Part shown: positions 41,872 to 52,564 of the stretch, piece after piece
Position numbering within the stretch: the stretch's first letter is position 1
Layout: each line of letters starts with the position of its first letter
Source of the DNA: Labyrinthula sp. Ha
Lineage: Eukaryota; Sar; Bigyra; Labyrinthulida; Labyrinthulaceae
Assembly: GCA_015227615.1 (NCBI GenBank)
Contig: JAALGZ010000031.1
Location: forward strand, 124,001 to 188,000
DNA length: 64,000 nt
Direction: 5' to 3'
Program-made: the position numbers and the translations under genes
The notes under the pieces: generated by a model
What the model was told of the DNA's origin: nothing
Seen by the model: the letters and a program-made list of their open reading frames with translations, nothing else
Database searches by the model: none

Positions 41872-43401
41872 ATGTTTCAACCTGGCACGACACGAAGAGC
41901 TGAAGACCTTGCTGTAAAAGTAGTAATCCCTCTTCTGGACTTCAAGAAGAACAGAGTTGGACAGCACCCAACCCATGTTACGGTACAGGACAACAATGGA
42001 ACTTTAAACGACTTTGTTTTGGTCAAAGCTTTGGGTGTAGGTGCTTCTGCGAAGATCTATAGAGGGTACACCCATCGTCCACAGCACACTGTCACTGAAA
42101 ACGCTTATGGTACATTAAACTCATCCACGACCTCACTCTTTGGAAACCAACTGGATTTTTCCTCACAATCAAGGGCATTGAGCATATCTCCCTTGAAACC
42201 TCTCGCAGTTAAGAAAATCATATCTCAAGATTTTGAAGGTTACGAAGAAGAGTTTCAGCAACTTCTGAATCGTGAACAAACGGCACTACGAGAGTTATCC
42301 CAGCAACCTTTATCGAAAAGAGTTTACTTGACTACTTATCTAGGTTATTTTTATCATGAAGCAAGAGATGAACACTGGCTGGCTATGGAATACTGTGATG
42401 GGGGTGCAGTATACGATCTTACAAAGATGGCAGGGCCACCAAAGATTGAAGAATTGTGTGCAATAGCAGCTGGGTTAATGCGGGGTTTGGAAGTTATTCA
42501 TCAAAAGGGATTTATTCATGGAGATATAAAGTCTGCGAACCTTCTTCTTGCAAGTCCTGGGTTAGTAAAGATCTGTGATTTTGGATTGTGTTCTAAAGTG
42601 AAGGGAGTATCAAATCCAGATTATCACGCTCTTGGAACTTTAGACTATGAGAGTCCTGAGCAACTTTTAAAATCGCTTGCTATTGATCATGGATACGCTC
42701 ATCCAGAGCGATATAAGTATAACGCGAAGATTGACGTATGGGCAGCTGGTATAATCATACTTGAACTTCTTCTTGGGAAAACACCATTAAGTTTTCTTAG
42801 AAGAGCAGATGAAGATGAATTTTCTTTTTTTATTGCCCGAATGTGTCGTGTTAATCGCGATGAAAACCAAGGTACTGCTCTTGGGTTAATTTTCTTTCCC
42901 CCTGAATATCACAGAAATATAATGAGAAATTATGTTTCTGGGTTAAATAATCCACCAGTGTTTAGAAACGACTTAGATTTACTTTGTCATAGGCTTCCAG
43001 TTTTGCAACAAAATAGAGCTCATTTGATGAGACTATTGTGTAGGCCTGAAATGCAAAAAAGAAGACCAAGTGCAAGTCGAGCGGTTCCAAACCCACCAAA
43101 TAATAAGTTGTTTACACTGAATAAAGTTTTCCATTTTGTTGCTATGTGCTTATTTATTAACTACGAAAAGAGACCAGACAGTACACAGATGCAAAATCAT
43201 CCATTTATTAAAGCTGCTTGCAAAGAATTAAAGCGACTTGAAGGAAACATGGAAAAAATCATTAGTATGTCTCAAACTTATAAGGATAAAAAAGTCATTT
43301 TTAGAAAGTTTAGGTGTGGGTTAACTGTCCGTCCGATTCATGGAATTTTGGCGGAAAAGAATCGAATCAGAAAACAAAAGTTATTTGCTGAAACTTTGTA
43401 G
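41872..43401 (+). CDS. Protein kinase, STE-like, with inserted N-lobe and HGD catalytic loop
   Basis: This is a 509-residue serine/threonine protein kinase. Landmarks are the glycine loop GVGASAKIYRG (residues 55-65), the ATP lysine Lys114 in LAVKKI, the catalytic loop HGDIKSANLL with Asp218, Lys220 and Asn223 (Gly replaces the usual Arg of HRD), DFG at 236-238 and SPE in place of APE at 261-263. All residues needed for catalysis are present, so it is probably active. The HGD loop suggests it does not depend on activation-loop phosphorylation in the usual RD way. An insertion of about 45 residues separates the glycine loop from the lysine, and another (around residues 300-400) expands the C-lobe. 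The last helix (LFINYEKRPDSTQMQNHPFI) matches the STE20/MAPKKK group. A basic C-terminal tail follows. The specific pathway is unknown. Confidence 0.88.
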   Translation: MFQPGTTRRAEDLAVKVVIPLLDFKKNRVGQHPTHVTVQDNNGTLNDFVLVKALGVGASAKIYRGYTHRPQHTVTENAYGTLNSSTTSLFGNQLDFSSQSRALSISPLKPLAVKKIISQDFEGYEEEFQQLLNREQTALRELSQQPLSKRVYLTTYLGYFYHEARDEHWLAMEYCDGGAVYDLTKMAGPPKIEELCAIAAGLMRGLEVIHQKGFIHGDIKSANLLLASPGLVKICDFGLCSKVKGVSNPDYHALGTLDYESPEQLLKSLAIDHGYAHPERYKYNAKIDVWAAGIIILELLLGKTPLSFLRRADEDEFSFFIARMCRVNRDENQGTALGLIFFPPEYHRNIMRNYVSGLNNPPVFRNDLDLLCHRLPVLQQNRAHLMRLLCRPEMQKRRPSASRAVPNPPNNKLFTLNKVFHFVAMCLFINYEKRPDSTQMQNHPFIKAACKELKRLEGNMEKIISMSQTYKDKKVIFRKFRCGLTVRPIHGILAEKNRIRKQKLFAETL

Positions 43402-43546
43402 GTTCTTTATGGAACTTTGTGGTAGTTTAATTGGTTTCTTGATGTCCATACTTGTCTATTACTTTGGGTTCCGAGTAGCTTTGATTATATTTACTTACCA
43501 TTAAAAGTAAAACGTTTTTATACTCGTATTTTAACAGTTCACAGAA

Positions 43547-45358
43547 ATGCAAAAAAAAAAGTATAACTATCATCTTAAACTTCCGCTTCCACATCCTGAG
43601 AAACGTCATTTCCCACAGACTTCAAATATAAACTTAATAACTTCACCAATTCAAACATCATTTAAAAATAGAGAAAATTTTCACAGGCCCGACTATCATG
43701 GACAGCCAAGTTTAGAACCAGTGCTTATAAAACTAGAAAATATGTATAATCAAATTGAAAATGGTTTCATGGAGCATTCTAAAATTGTGTCAACATATAT
43801 TCAATCAGTAGAAGAATGCAATGAAATCAATTTTACTAGAGTTAAACAACAACTTCTTAGAATCTCTTATAAAATTCATGAGTTAGAAACTGAGCTTTTA
43901 AAACAAAATGAAAAGGAGAACAAGAACCGTAGAAGTGGTGTAATTGACTTACAGCTTATGAATAAATTAACTGGATTAAGTGATGACGTAATTCTACTAA
44001 GTAAGAAATTAGAGGCTTTTGAAGCAAAGGAACAAAAGAAAATAGAGGAGGATGAAATAACCAAAATTACTCAAAAGATAGTTGACATTGAAAAGAACTT
44101 TAATAACCAAATCAAGTTTCTTTTGGAAACATTTGATTTAGAGGATGTAAACACTAGAAATACTCGAACTAACGATATTTTAAAAGTAGAGACAAAACTA
44201 GATTTGGTTGTGTGGAAAGAGGAAAAAGCAAAACTAGAAAATATCATAAGCGAAATTAAGGTGGAAACAAGTGAAGCTAAGAATACAACAGCGAAAGTGG
44301 AAAAGGAATTAAAAAAGAGAATTGTTGATCTGGGGACCCAATGCAAGAATAGCTGTAAGTCAATTCAAGATGCCCTTGTTTCATCAAAGAAAAACTTACC
44401 CAAGCTATCATTGGAACAACTAAAAGAAATAGAACAAAAAGTTCAATCTGTAGAGAAATCTCACGAAAATCAATTCAAAGAAATTAAAACCAAATTAGAA
44501 GAAATAAGAAGTGTAGAAAATTCAGAGTGTTTACTTTCGGATGAGGATATAAAAAAGCAAATTGAAGACCAGTTTACTAGTGAGAGGAAAAATTTTGAAA
44601 TTCAACTAAAGGAATACGAGAAAATACAAAATAGAAAACTGAAACTGATTGATGAAATTGTTGAGGAACAAACAATAACCAGAGCAATTATCTCAGAGAT
44701 CAAAGAAAGCAACTCATCTTGCGAGGTGGAGGAAAAAGAAGAAAATAACATTAAAAGAATTGAGTCTGAGCAACTATCTTTTGGTACTCGACTTCAAAAA
44801 ATTGAGAAAGAGCAGGAAAATCTCTCTGGTGAACTATGCGCTCTTAGAAAGCATCTGAAGAAGATTGAAAATAAACTAGAGATGACCCAAAATGAGTTAA
44901 TTAAAAGTACTAAGACTGAAGTTACCCAATGGCATTTAAAGTTAGAAGAAATGGGGAAAGCCTTCTCTGAGAAGATTGCTACAATGAAAAAAAGTTTAGA
45001 CAAGCTTGAATGTACAAGAATGCCATCTTCTGAGGCTCTTGTTAGTGAAAACCCTGATCAGAAAAAACTCCCAGAAAATACTTCACCAGAACTCCAAAGA
45101 CTCAGTCAAGACTTGCGTCTCTCTAATCTGATCACCGCAATTGTACAGAACAACTCCAAGTATGTTGACAAACAAATTACTGAGTTGTCACAAACACTGG
45201 ACAAAAAAGTTCAACATGGATTTACGGAAGTTAATGAGGTAATAAAAAAATTATCAAGAAGGTTAAATGAGACGGAATTAGAGGTTAGAAAAGAAGTAGA
45301 AGAAAAATTTGATGGGGTGGTAAGTAAATTGGAAGAGTTAGGTGTGGGAGTCAAGTAG
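43547..45358 (+). CDS. Long coiled-coil protein of unknown function
   Basis: I do not recognise this 603-residue protein. Residues 1-60 are Pro/His/Asn-rich and probably disordered. From about residue 65 to the end the sequence is Lys/Glu-rich with continuous Leu/Ile/Val heptads, so it should form long parallel coiled coils. It has no membrane segment and no catalytic motif. It begins 145 bp after the stop of the kinase gene on the same strand, so shared regulation is possible. Such proteins often build cytoskeletal or basal-body structures, but nothing in the sequence fixes that here. The start ATG is followed by a run of ten A's, so the exact reading near the start depends on that homopolymer. 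Confidence 0.75.
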   Translation: MQKKKYNYHLKLPLPHPEKRHFPQTSNINLITSPIQTSFKNRENFHRPDYHGQPSLEPVLIKLENMYNQIENGFMEHSKIVSTYIQSVEECNEINFTRVKQQLLRISYKIHELETELLKQNEKENKNRRSGVIDLQLMNKLTGLSDDVILLSKKLEAFEAKEQKKIEEDEITKITQKIVDIEKNFNNQIKFLLETFDLEDVNTRNTRTNDILKVETKLDLVVWKEEKAKLENIISEIKVETSEAKNTTAKVEKELKKRIVDLGTQCKNSCKSIQDALVSSKKNLPKLSLEQLKEIEQKVQSVEKSHENQFKEIKTKLEEIRSVENSECLLSDEDIKKQIEDQFTSERKNFEIQLKEYEKIQNRKLKLIDEIVEEQTITRAIISEIKESNSSCEVEEKEENNIKRIESEQLSFGTRLQKIEKEQENLSGELCALRKHLKKIENKLEMTQNELIKSTKTEVTQWHLKLEEMGKAFSEKIATMKKSLDKLECTRMPSSEALVSENPDQKKLPENTSPELQRLSQDLRLSNLITAIVQNNSKYVDKQITELSQTLDKKVQHGFTEVNEVIKKLSRRLNETELEVRKEVEEKFDGVVSKLEELGVGVK

Positions 45359-48300
45359 TGCCCTGGTATGATTTTCTTCATTTCCAGTTTAATCATTGTG
45401 TAACTCATAGTTTTTAAGTGTTCTATTCCTATGTAATGATCCTGTATTACATATTGAGTTGTAGTGTAAATTAATTTTTTAGTTATTATAGTTCTCATCC
45501 GTTCAGTCTTAAGGTAGAAGTATGTTAGTACAGGTATAACCTTATGCTCTTGTAACACAAGTACCATGATATGTTTATTTGTCTTAAGTGAGACTTCCGC
45601 CTTATGAGGTTGTAGCCGACAGTATAAATATTACTCACCAAAACCGAAAACTATTAGAGTTATTTTTTCTTTATAATAATAGTTTTCTAAGAGAATTGCA
45701 CTAAGCTCTTCCTGAATGGAACTTCTATGACATATATGAATAAGAGAATAATTAAAAAAAAAGTGCAGCATTAATAGATTAAATACTATAATCGCAAGTT
45801 GAAATCTAAACGCACCTGAAAGTTTTATCTGCTGGGAATGGACTATCAAACAGTCAGATACTTGAAAGTGCGGTAAAGATACTAAGAAGAATTTTAGGAT
45901 TATAAACTGAGTTAAATCAAGCTTTCCTTAGAAATGTTTATGACCCCTAAGTCAATTTACTCAAGAGATACTTTTGGAGGAACCTTCATGAAGTTCCATA
46001 TACTTTAAAAAGTCAAACTTACTTGGATTTCTACTTCTAAGTCTATATACTTGAAAGAATCTTGTTTTATTTTATTATTATAGCTTGCAGTTAGTATTGC
46101 TCTTATTTAGTTGTTTTGTATGTAAGATTCTATTGCAATATTTTGTTAAGCTTTAATTTCCAAAATATCTCCGGACTATTGTCAACATAGTATTTGATGC
46201 CGTTATGATGATTGAAAACCAACTCATATACACAAACTAAACTTAATTAAGAAAATTATGCATGAAATGGTTGATGTGGTTCAATCTGTGATCTTCAACC
46301 TCGTCCTCATTTTTGTTGAAGTTGATACTTAGAGAAAGAACTGTTTACACATTAAATTTATTAAAATGACATAATTTGTGGTAGTAGGTGAAAAAACAGT
46401 ACGAAAGTTTTGGAAAAACAGTAGAATAATGGCAGAAGGTAGAGTCTTAAGCTTTTACGTAGATTTATCACATCTGCACTATTTCTTCGCGGTGGACTTA
46501 ATCATATTGTTTTCTGTATGGAATAAATTCTAGCTATAAATTATGGTTTATGCAAACCTATATAAAAAAATAAACTATTTCCTAAGTTTTGAAATAATGG
46601 GGAATTGCGATTCATTCTGAAAGAAAAATGGTTTTAGAGCTAAGGCTGACATCTTGTAAAGCCTTCTAGGCGATTTTACTAGATTTCTGAAATCTATTCT
46701 CGATTTCGTACATGTATTTTTTTTACTGGTAAAATATAATAGTTATCCCTTTCTTGTTGCCGTTAATTTTAGATCTACTTGGATTACTGTCTTAATTTTT
46801 GTATCTAGTTGATTTCTGAAATATGATTCTAAAGTTAATACCGGGCATTGTCATTTCTTGTGTCCATTCTCTCCATTCTCTTATCCTATCTCCTTACAAA
46901 TTTGGCTTATGAGATCTTTTTCCAGGAAACTTTGTTCCTGGAAGTTTGGTTCAGAGAAAAATATCCTACAAAAATATTTTTTTCTTTATTACAGATCAGG
47001 GTTCAATGTTTCTTTTACCGTTTACCGAATTTCAGACCTGACTAGAACTAACGCCTATCGGGGAGGGTTCGCAGAGACTGAGGAAAAGGGACGTGAAAAA
47101 TTAAAGCAACACTGCGTATGGTAGTAGCCATATCGTAGATTTGTATGGAGTCGAAGTTCTCTTTGCTGAGCTTCATTGGGGTAGTCCAGAACAGTTCCTG
47201 TACATCTTCTAAGAAAAGACAATTGATGACCATAAAACAAAATTAAGACACTATTATAGATAAGGAAGGATATTTCTTGGATGTGTTAAAATCTTTAAAG
47301 AGGTTTGATTTGAAAAAATGCATTCTAAAAACTAAAAATATTTATACTAGGCAGTAGATCAGCACGATGCACACTTATGCATAATGAAGAGTCTGAAAGT
47401 GCGGCTCTTCTAAGGACAGCTTTAATTGAACTCTCATTATTGATAAAAACCTAATAAATTTTATGTCCAGTCCTCTTGTATATATGGAAGCAGTATATGC
47501 AAAATTTGAATATCTTAGATAAATAAACCCTGTTTGCAGTTAATGTACTCTCCAGAAATTTGCATTTGAATTCAAGTACGGTAGTTGATTTAGTAAGTAT
47601 GACAGATGTCATCGAATATACCTACACTTTTGCCCCTTGTGATAGGTAATGTAAGCTTAGAAAGCGAGAGTTCGAAGGTGTTCTTATATGTGCATCAGTT
47701 TAGTTATTGCTACAATAGATAAAAATACTCTGAAGGTAGCCTGAGATATTCTCATAAGTAATTTTAATTAATTCCAAAACCGTAACCTTTAGAATAGAAA
47801 ACTATGAAAAGAATATATGCTTTTGCTAATATTCTAAGACCTATGGAATAGAAGACCAGGTTTATGGATTTTTAGCCCTTGTTGTTCTTACGGTAGAATG
47901 TTTTTGTACAAAATCTCCTTAGGTAGTATTTATATTACATTTTATACAACGCCACGTCAACTAGTAGTAGTTGAGTTTATATTTATTTGAGTTAACGCGA
48001 AAACAGAAAATATAAAAAAGTATATTAAAGAAAACAACCGATACCTTTACATGAATGATACTCTGTCACTTTTAGACATAAGAATTTTACTGGACAAAAA
48101 ATACTGAATACCATGTACAATCCCTATAAATTAATCAGTTAGAATTGATTTATTGCAAGAAGAGTGATGCTGGCACTTTACGGAGTAACTGAGATTTGAA
48201 TCAAACTAGCCTAAAATTGACTCTATTTGAAAGAAAAAATGTTGCTACTTAAGTTTCGATTACAAATTCAGAGAAGACTTGTCGTCTTTTAACGCTCGTC

Positions 48301-49370
48301 TTTATTACGTTGCTCTTACACATTACAGTTGCGATTATAAGCCTTTAACCATTTATAAGACACTACTGTGATTATTCTAATTATGAAGGACCGAGCTGCC
48401 GCATTCTTAAGTCCTTTTTTAATTCTTCAAATAAGGGCAGCCAAGCAGTAACTACACCTACTACCCTGTATAAAAAAGCAATATTAATAGACTGTCTACA
48501 TTAAAATAGATTAAATAATTCTTTCTGAAGTGGTAATGGTATCAGATGAGGCTCATATGAATCATTATGCAAGAAAGTAAGCTTAAAATCTAGGTGATAG
48601 AAAACTGTTTGCACTAAGCCTAGTAACTCGCGTAACTGGCATGATGTTGAGCTTGAACAGTTAAATGGGTTTAATGTACCCATGTAACTACTCCAGGGTG
48701 ACGGGGCTGAGTTCCAGATGGAGACAACAAAGAGATTCACGTTCCGCATTCACACAGTAAATCTAGCGTCAGATGCAGAACCTATTTGCTTTCAGTTTTC
48801 AAAGGTTCAAAAAAGACCAAAATCCGCTAGCATTTTCCCTTTGGGAGGTTAAAGGTCAGATTCAAGCGCAAGAAGTTGAGACAGCAATACTTTCTTAGTT
48901 TTATTCACAAGTAAAATAAGCTGTGAAACCAAAAACAACGTTGGGTGAACAAGTAAATCTATTAGGATGAATATTAGGGAGGTCCCTTAGAGGAAATGAA
49001 AATTCAGAACTGAGCTATTACAGTCTCACTAGTCTAGATTAGTGGAATGTGCAGTTAGAGTCTTAACCTATTGGGGGCTGTGTAACTAGATCACCTTAAC
49101 AACATTCACCGATTGATCATGGTGCTGACTGTTGGGTAAACCCAAACAGTGAACCTTAAGATTAACACTTCCTCATCAACTTCTGTAATTTTTCTCTCAG
49201 TTCATCTTTTCCATCTTCTATACTAAGAATCCTGTTTGTACCTCAACCTTAACCTGAAGCTTCTCCTGTCCCCGATAATTTCGCAACTTTACAAGAATAC
49301 TCAGGTAAAGACAATATGACATTACCAACAATTACCGGGTTGGAACAATCAGAACGTGAAACTTCTGAGA
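45359..49370. other. Gene-free gap with a minus-strand Ty3/gypsy remnant
   Basis: About 4 kb without an intact gene. The best anchor, a reverse transcriptase stretch at 48.5-48.75 kb, is listed separately. Nothing else between 45.4 and 48.4 kb, or in 48.8-49.37 kb, can be assigned. Confidence 0.6.
48501..48749 (-). mobile_element. Ty3/gypsy reverse transcriptase N-terminal fossil
   Basis: This 82-residue frame aligns by eye with the start of a Ty3-type RT. There is a W about 45 residues before a V-F-x-x-LD-F-K block, with LNxxxxxxxxxxxLRELLGLV between. This matches W+x...LN...LPxIxELL...VFSxLDLKSGY with the spacing preserved. It is old and broken, on the minus strand; downstream domains and LTRs were not located. 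Confidence 0.5.
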
Positions 49371-51233
49371 ATGTCGAACGAAACAGAAGATACTCCCTTC
49401 GTTTCTCCTCAGCTTGACAACTTCTTCAACGAACTGGGTACATCATTTATTACCATACTCTCTGTCTTCTTTATCTTATCAAGTCTCTTTCTCGCTTTCT
49501 TTGCTGCCAAACCGTCAAACTCCAAATACACAGCTTTTATAGCCGGTCTTCTGCTCGGGTCTTTCCTCGCAGCTTTCATTTTATTAAATATTTCAAATCC
49601 AACAGCAACCTCGGAATATGAAGATCTGGAAATATCAGATGAAGCTTGGGTTAGCATATTTTTTGGTTCTGGTCTCTTTGTCGGATTGCTTTGTTTCTGT
49701 CTAGTCCAAATTGGTAAGATTGTAGTTGCAATTGCTTGCGCTGCTTTGGCTTCAACTTTTGTCGCTCAACTTGGAGTTTTTAATGAGATTACTTTGATCA
49801 TTGTTGTGGTTATTCTTTGTGCTGTTTCTGCAGTTATTACATATAAATTCGTTGATTACCTTTTTGCTATTTTTGCTTCTTTACTTGCTGGAACACTGAT
49901 TACTTTGGGTATTGGTTTACTAACAGGTTTAGATGAAACTATTTCTATTAATGAAATATTGACTAATCCAGAAGGTGTTGATTTTGATTTTGAAGAATGT
50001 GGAGCAGCTTGTACAGTACCAATTGTAATTGGAGTTTTTACTGTGGTTGGTAGTTTAGCTTTTAATATTTTTAATGTTCAAAAACTTTTGAAAAAGAAAG
50101 AAAAAATGGAAAAAGTAAAACAAGAAGATCAAAAACTTGTTGAAGAAATGCAAGCACAAAGAGTTGCTTTTCAAGAAAGAATTGACCAGTTAGAGAATAG
50201 AAATGTTGAAATGTTAGATAAGATGGAACAACTTGCTGAAGAAAATCAACGCGTTAGAGAGCAAGAGAGACAAAAAGAGCTTGAACTTCAGGCCGAAAAA
50301 GAAAAAGTTCCTGAAATTGAGGTGACAAAAGAAGACATAGAAGCTCAAGCTCGTGAGTTTTATGAACTTAAATCTCGTGCTGTTGAGCTGCATAACGAGG
50401 TTCTTGCAGTAGGAGAAGCGTTTGTGAACAAAGTTAAACAAGAGAAAAGTTTAACTGTGAATATTAACGAAAGTCATTTTGAAAAATTATCAAAAGATCA
50501 GTATTATCAGAATTTAATGAAGGAAGAGATTGAATTAGTGAACGAATTAAAAAAGAAGAATGAAGAATTTACAAAATATAAGAAGTTAATTCAATCTGGA
50601 CAAAATTCAAGAAAAAAGGTTCTCAAAACTATAAACAAAGCATACGCTGCAGTTGAAAAACGTTATAAAGCTATTTCAAAACTTTTAAATCCAAAACCAA
50701 AAGGGAAAATGAAGATTGTCTCAATTTCAAGAGCTAGTGTTCGACCAATTACCTTCGAAACCTTTCAACAAGTTAACCTAGAAATTGAAGAATTGAGAAT
50801 CGAAATTCAAAATTTAGAGGCTCTCTTAAAAGGTTTTGAAGAAAGTGGAGAAGAATTTGATAGGTTAATGGAGGATCTTGAAAATACTGTTGAGCATTTT
50901 CGAGAGAACGAAAATGAGGTTTTAGAAATTCTTGATCGTAGTATTTTGCTTGCAAAGCAAAAGAAACAAGAAGAGCTTGAAGAAAAACGAAGACAAGAGG
51001 AAGAAAAACGAAGAAAACGGGAGTTGGAAATTTTAGCACAGATTGAAGAAAATGCAGCAGAACAACAAGAAGAAGCAGTTGAAGGGGATGTTGTTGTTGT
51101 TGTGAACGGGGAACATGTTCGTCAAAGCCAGCGTAGGAGAAGAGATGAACCAAGAGTTGAATATACATTTGATGAATTGGTCGATGAACTCTTTAGATGG
51201 GGGAGGATGAAATGGAGAGATTGGAGAAGATAG
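49371..51233 (+). CDS. TMEM198/DUF4203-like membrane protein with long coiled-coil tail
   Basis: This is a 620-residue protein. Residues 25-235 hold six to seven hydrophobic helices with the glycine-rich FIAGLLLGSFLAAFIL and FLFGSGLFVGLL-like pattern of the TMEM198/DUF4203 family. After the last helix (VPIVIGVFTVVGSLAFNIF) comes a Lys/Glu/Gln-rich region of about 360 residues predicted to be coiled coil, ending in a basic Arg/Trp-rich tail. In animals TMEM198 is a short Wnt co-factor without such a tail, so the fusion of membrane domain and coil is a feature of this lineage or at least of this protein. The ATG at 49371 (MSNETED) is the first in frame. The stop is 44 bp from the convergent TBCC gene. 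The role is unknown; a membrane-anchored tether is one possibility. Confidence 0.75.
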   Translation: MSNETEDTPFVSPQLDNFFNELGTSFITILSVFFILSSLFLAFFAAKPSNSKYTAFIAGLLLGSFLAAFILLNISNPTATSEYEDLEISDEAWVSIFFGSGLFVGLLCFCLVQIGKIVVAIACAALASTFVAQLGVFNEITLIIVVVILCAVSAVITYKFVDYLFAIFASLLAGTLITLGIGLLTGLDETISINEILTNPEGVDFDFEECGAACTVPIVIGVFTVVGSLAFNIFNVQKLLKKKEKMEKVKQEDQKLVEEMQAQRVAFQERIDQLENRNVEMLDKMEQLAEENQRVREQERQKELELQAEKEKVPEIEVTKEDIEAQAREFYELKSRAVELHNEVLAVGEAFVNKVKQEKSLTVNINESHFEKLSKDQYYQNLMKEEIELVNELKKKNEEFTKYKKLIQSGQNSRKKVLKTINKAYAAVEKRYKAISKLLNPKPKGKMKIVSISRASVRPITFETFQQVNLEIEELRIEIQNLEALLKGFEESGEEFDRLMEDLENTVEHFRENENEVLEILDRSILLAKQKKQEELEEKRRQEEEKRRKRELEILAQIEENAAEQQEEAVEGDVVVVVNGEHVRQSQRRRRDEPRVEYTFDELVDELFRWGRMKWRDWRR

Positions 51234-51277
51234 ATTGGCTAGAGTTATCATTTTTCGGTTTTTATTTGAAGAGTTAT

Positions 51278-52111
51278 TTACATCAACTCGTAATTTGGAT
51301 TTTTTTCTTTGTTTAACCATGAAAAGTCTTTTACGTCATTCCATTTATTATTTTCTGTACTCTCAAGATCTTTTCTTTCTGAGAATTTCAGCTTGGTAGA
51401 ATCTTCTATTATAGGTCCTGAAATAGTAAAGAGAATAAATGAACAAATTTTCGTTTCATGTATTCTCAGCTGCTTTGAAGATAAAGTAAAATTAGTGTCT
51501 TTGCATCTCATAACAAAACATGAGTTCTTAATTACTCCCATAGAAACAGAGCAGTCGATTAAATTCTCACAAGAAAGATCAGTTAACTCAACTTTAGAAG
51601 TAATGTTGCATCTGATCAAATTTTTCAGAACTATTTGATAATTGGAAAACTCAATATTAGAAATCTCAATAGAGACACCTGTTTGATTTTGATATATTTT
51701 TTCTTTAGTTGTTGCAGTAAGAAGCTCTATTTCTTTTTCCTTGTTGTTCTGTTTGGTTGCATTTAGGTTCTTGAAGTTCAATTTCAATTTTGATCGCGGT
51801 TTTGAAAGTCGGTGAAACAGAAACAAAAGTTTATTATACTTCAAATCTAAGGAATTCAGGGTTTTGGTATATTGTTGAATATCATACTTTGGCAAAAAAC
51901 TGAGGCTATTTTCCAAGTCACTGTGTAGCACTTCTAGCTCGACCTTTTTAAAGTTCTCTGACCAACTCTGAAAATATGTTAACTCAGAAGAATTTAATAG
52001 GAAGTCAGTATTTCTGATCTTTTTTTCCTGACTCTCAAGCACATTCTCTGCATTCTTACATGACGTTGAAAAGTCTTGGTGAAAAGTTAACGCTTTTTCA
52101 TGTTTTGGCAT
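51278..52111 (-). CDS. TBCC: Tubulin-specific chaperone C (TBCC)
   Basis: This is a 277-residue protein with the C-CAP/cofactor C domain in its C-terminal half. Beta-helix rungs start at about residue 143, and the conserved block SSKQLRIHETKICSFILFTI (residues 211-230) is followed by GPIIEDSTKLKF. Arg216 in QLRIH matches the arginine finger with which TBCC stimulates GTP hydrolysis by tubulin during alpha/beta heterodimer assembly. The N-terminal half (around residues 10-110) is helical, as in the TBCC spectrin-like domain. Length is near normal, slightly shorter than animal TBCC. The last rung has GPIIED where most members have SRPIIED. The MULE insertion lies only about 45 bp upstream of the start codon, so the promoter has probably been disturbed or replaced. 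Confidence 0.85.
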   Translation of the reverse strand: MPKHEKALTFHQDFSTSCKNAENVLESQEKKIRNTDFLLNSSELTYFQSWSENFKKVELEVLHSDLENSLSFLPKYDIQQYTKTLNSLDLKYNKLLFLFHRLSKPRSKLKLNFKNLNATKQNNKEKEIELLTATTKEKIYQNQTGVSIEISNIEFSNYQIVLKNLIRCNITSKVELTDLSCENLIDCSVSMGVIKNSCFVMRCKDTNFTLSSKQLRIHETKICSFILFTISGPIIEDSTKLKFSERKDLESTENNKWNDVKDFSWLNKEKNPNYELM

Positions 52112-52156
52112 GTTGATAATTTCAGTAATACTATATTGTGTTAAATAAAGCCTTTA

Positions 52157-52165
52157 ACTTTAGAG
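52157..52165 (+). repeat. Left target site duplication of MULE
   Basis: ACTTTAGAG, nine bases, is identical to the copy at the right end. Nine bp is the usual Mutator-superfamily duplication size. Confidence 0.75.
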
Positions 52166-52245
52166 CGAATAAGATTTTTTGACTCCGGAGTCAGATACCC
52201 CAAATTCTCATTGGCCGAATTTTCAATTGCCCAAAATTTTTTTTC
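52166..52245 (+). repeat. Left terminal inverted repeat of MULE
   Basis: The TIR is about 80 bp. Bases 52174-52198 match the inverted right end without a mismatch and include the 14-bp palindrome TGACTCCGGAGTCA. Further in, the TTCATTGG-like and CCCAAAATTTTTTTTCA blocks also match. The outermost eight bases (CGAATAAG) do not match the right end (GGGCAAGG inverted). Confidence 0.8.
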
Positions 52246-52564
52246 AAAAAAAACAAACCAACAAAATAAAGATTGAAAATATGAAATCACAAGATCATGA
52301 TAGTAAAAGACATCAAAGAACAAAGTTAAGAGCAAGAAAAGAGGATATTTTCAAAGATGGAACACGATTAAAAAAGAATAAACCAAATTTTGGAAAAAAT
52401 AAACAATAATTTAAAAAAAATGAAGAAAAGTTTACAAGAGGTATATAAATTCAAAAAGATGGAGTGCAGGAAGTGAGGTAGTAAGGGATAAAGGTATATT
52501 CTTTTGTTAATACATAGGTGCTCAGAGGGGGAAGAATTATTTTAACACCAGCAAATAATCAGGG

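Noticed and set aside
52179-52409. Lys-rich 76-codon frame in the left part of the MULE as a second element gene
   Set aside because: It begins inside the TIR and its first part simply mirrors the TIR sequence at the right end; no domain is seen.
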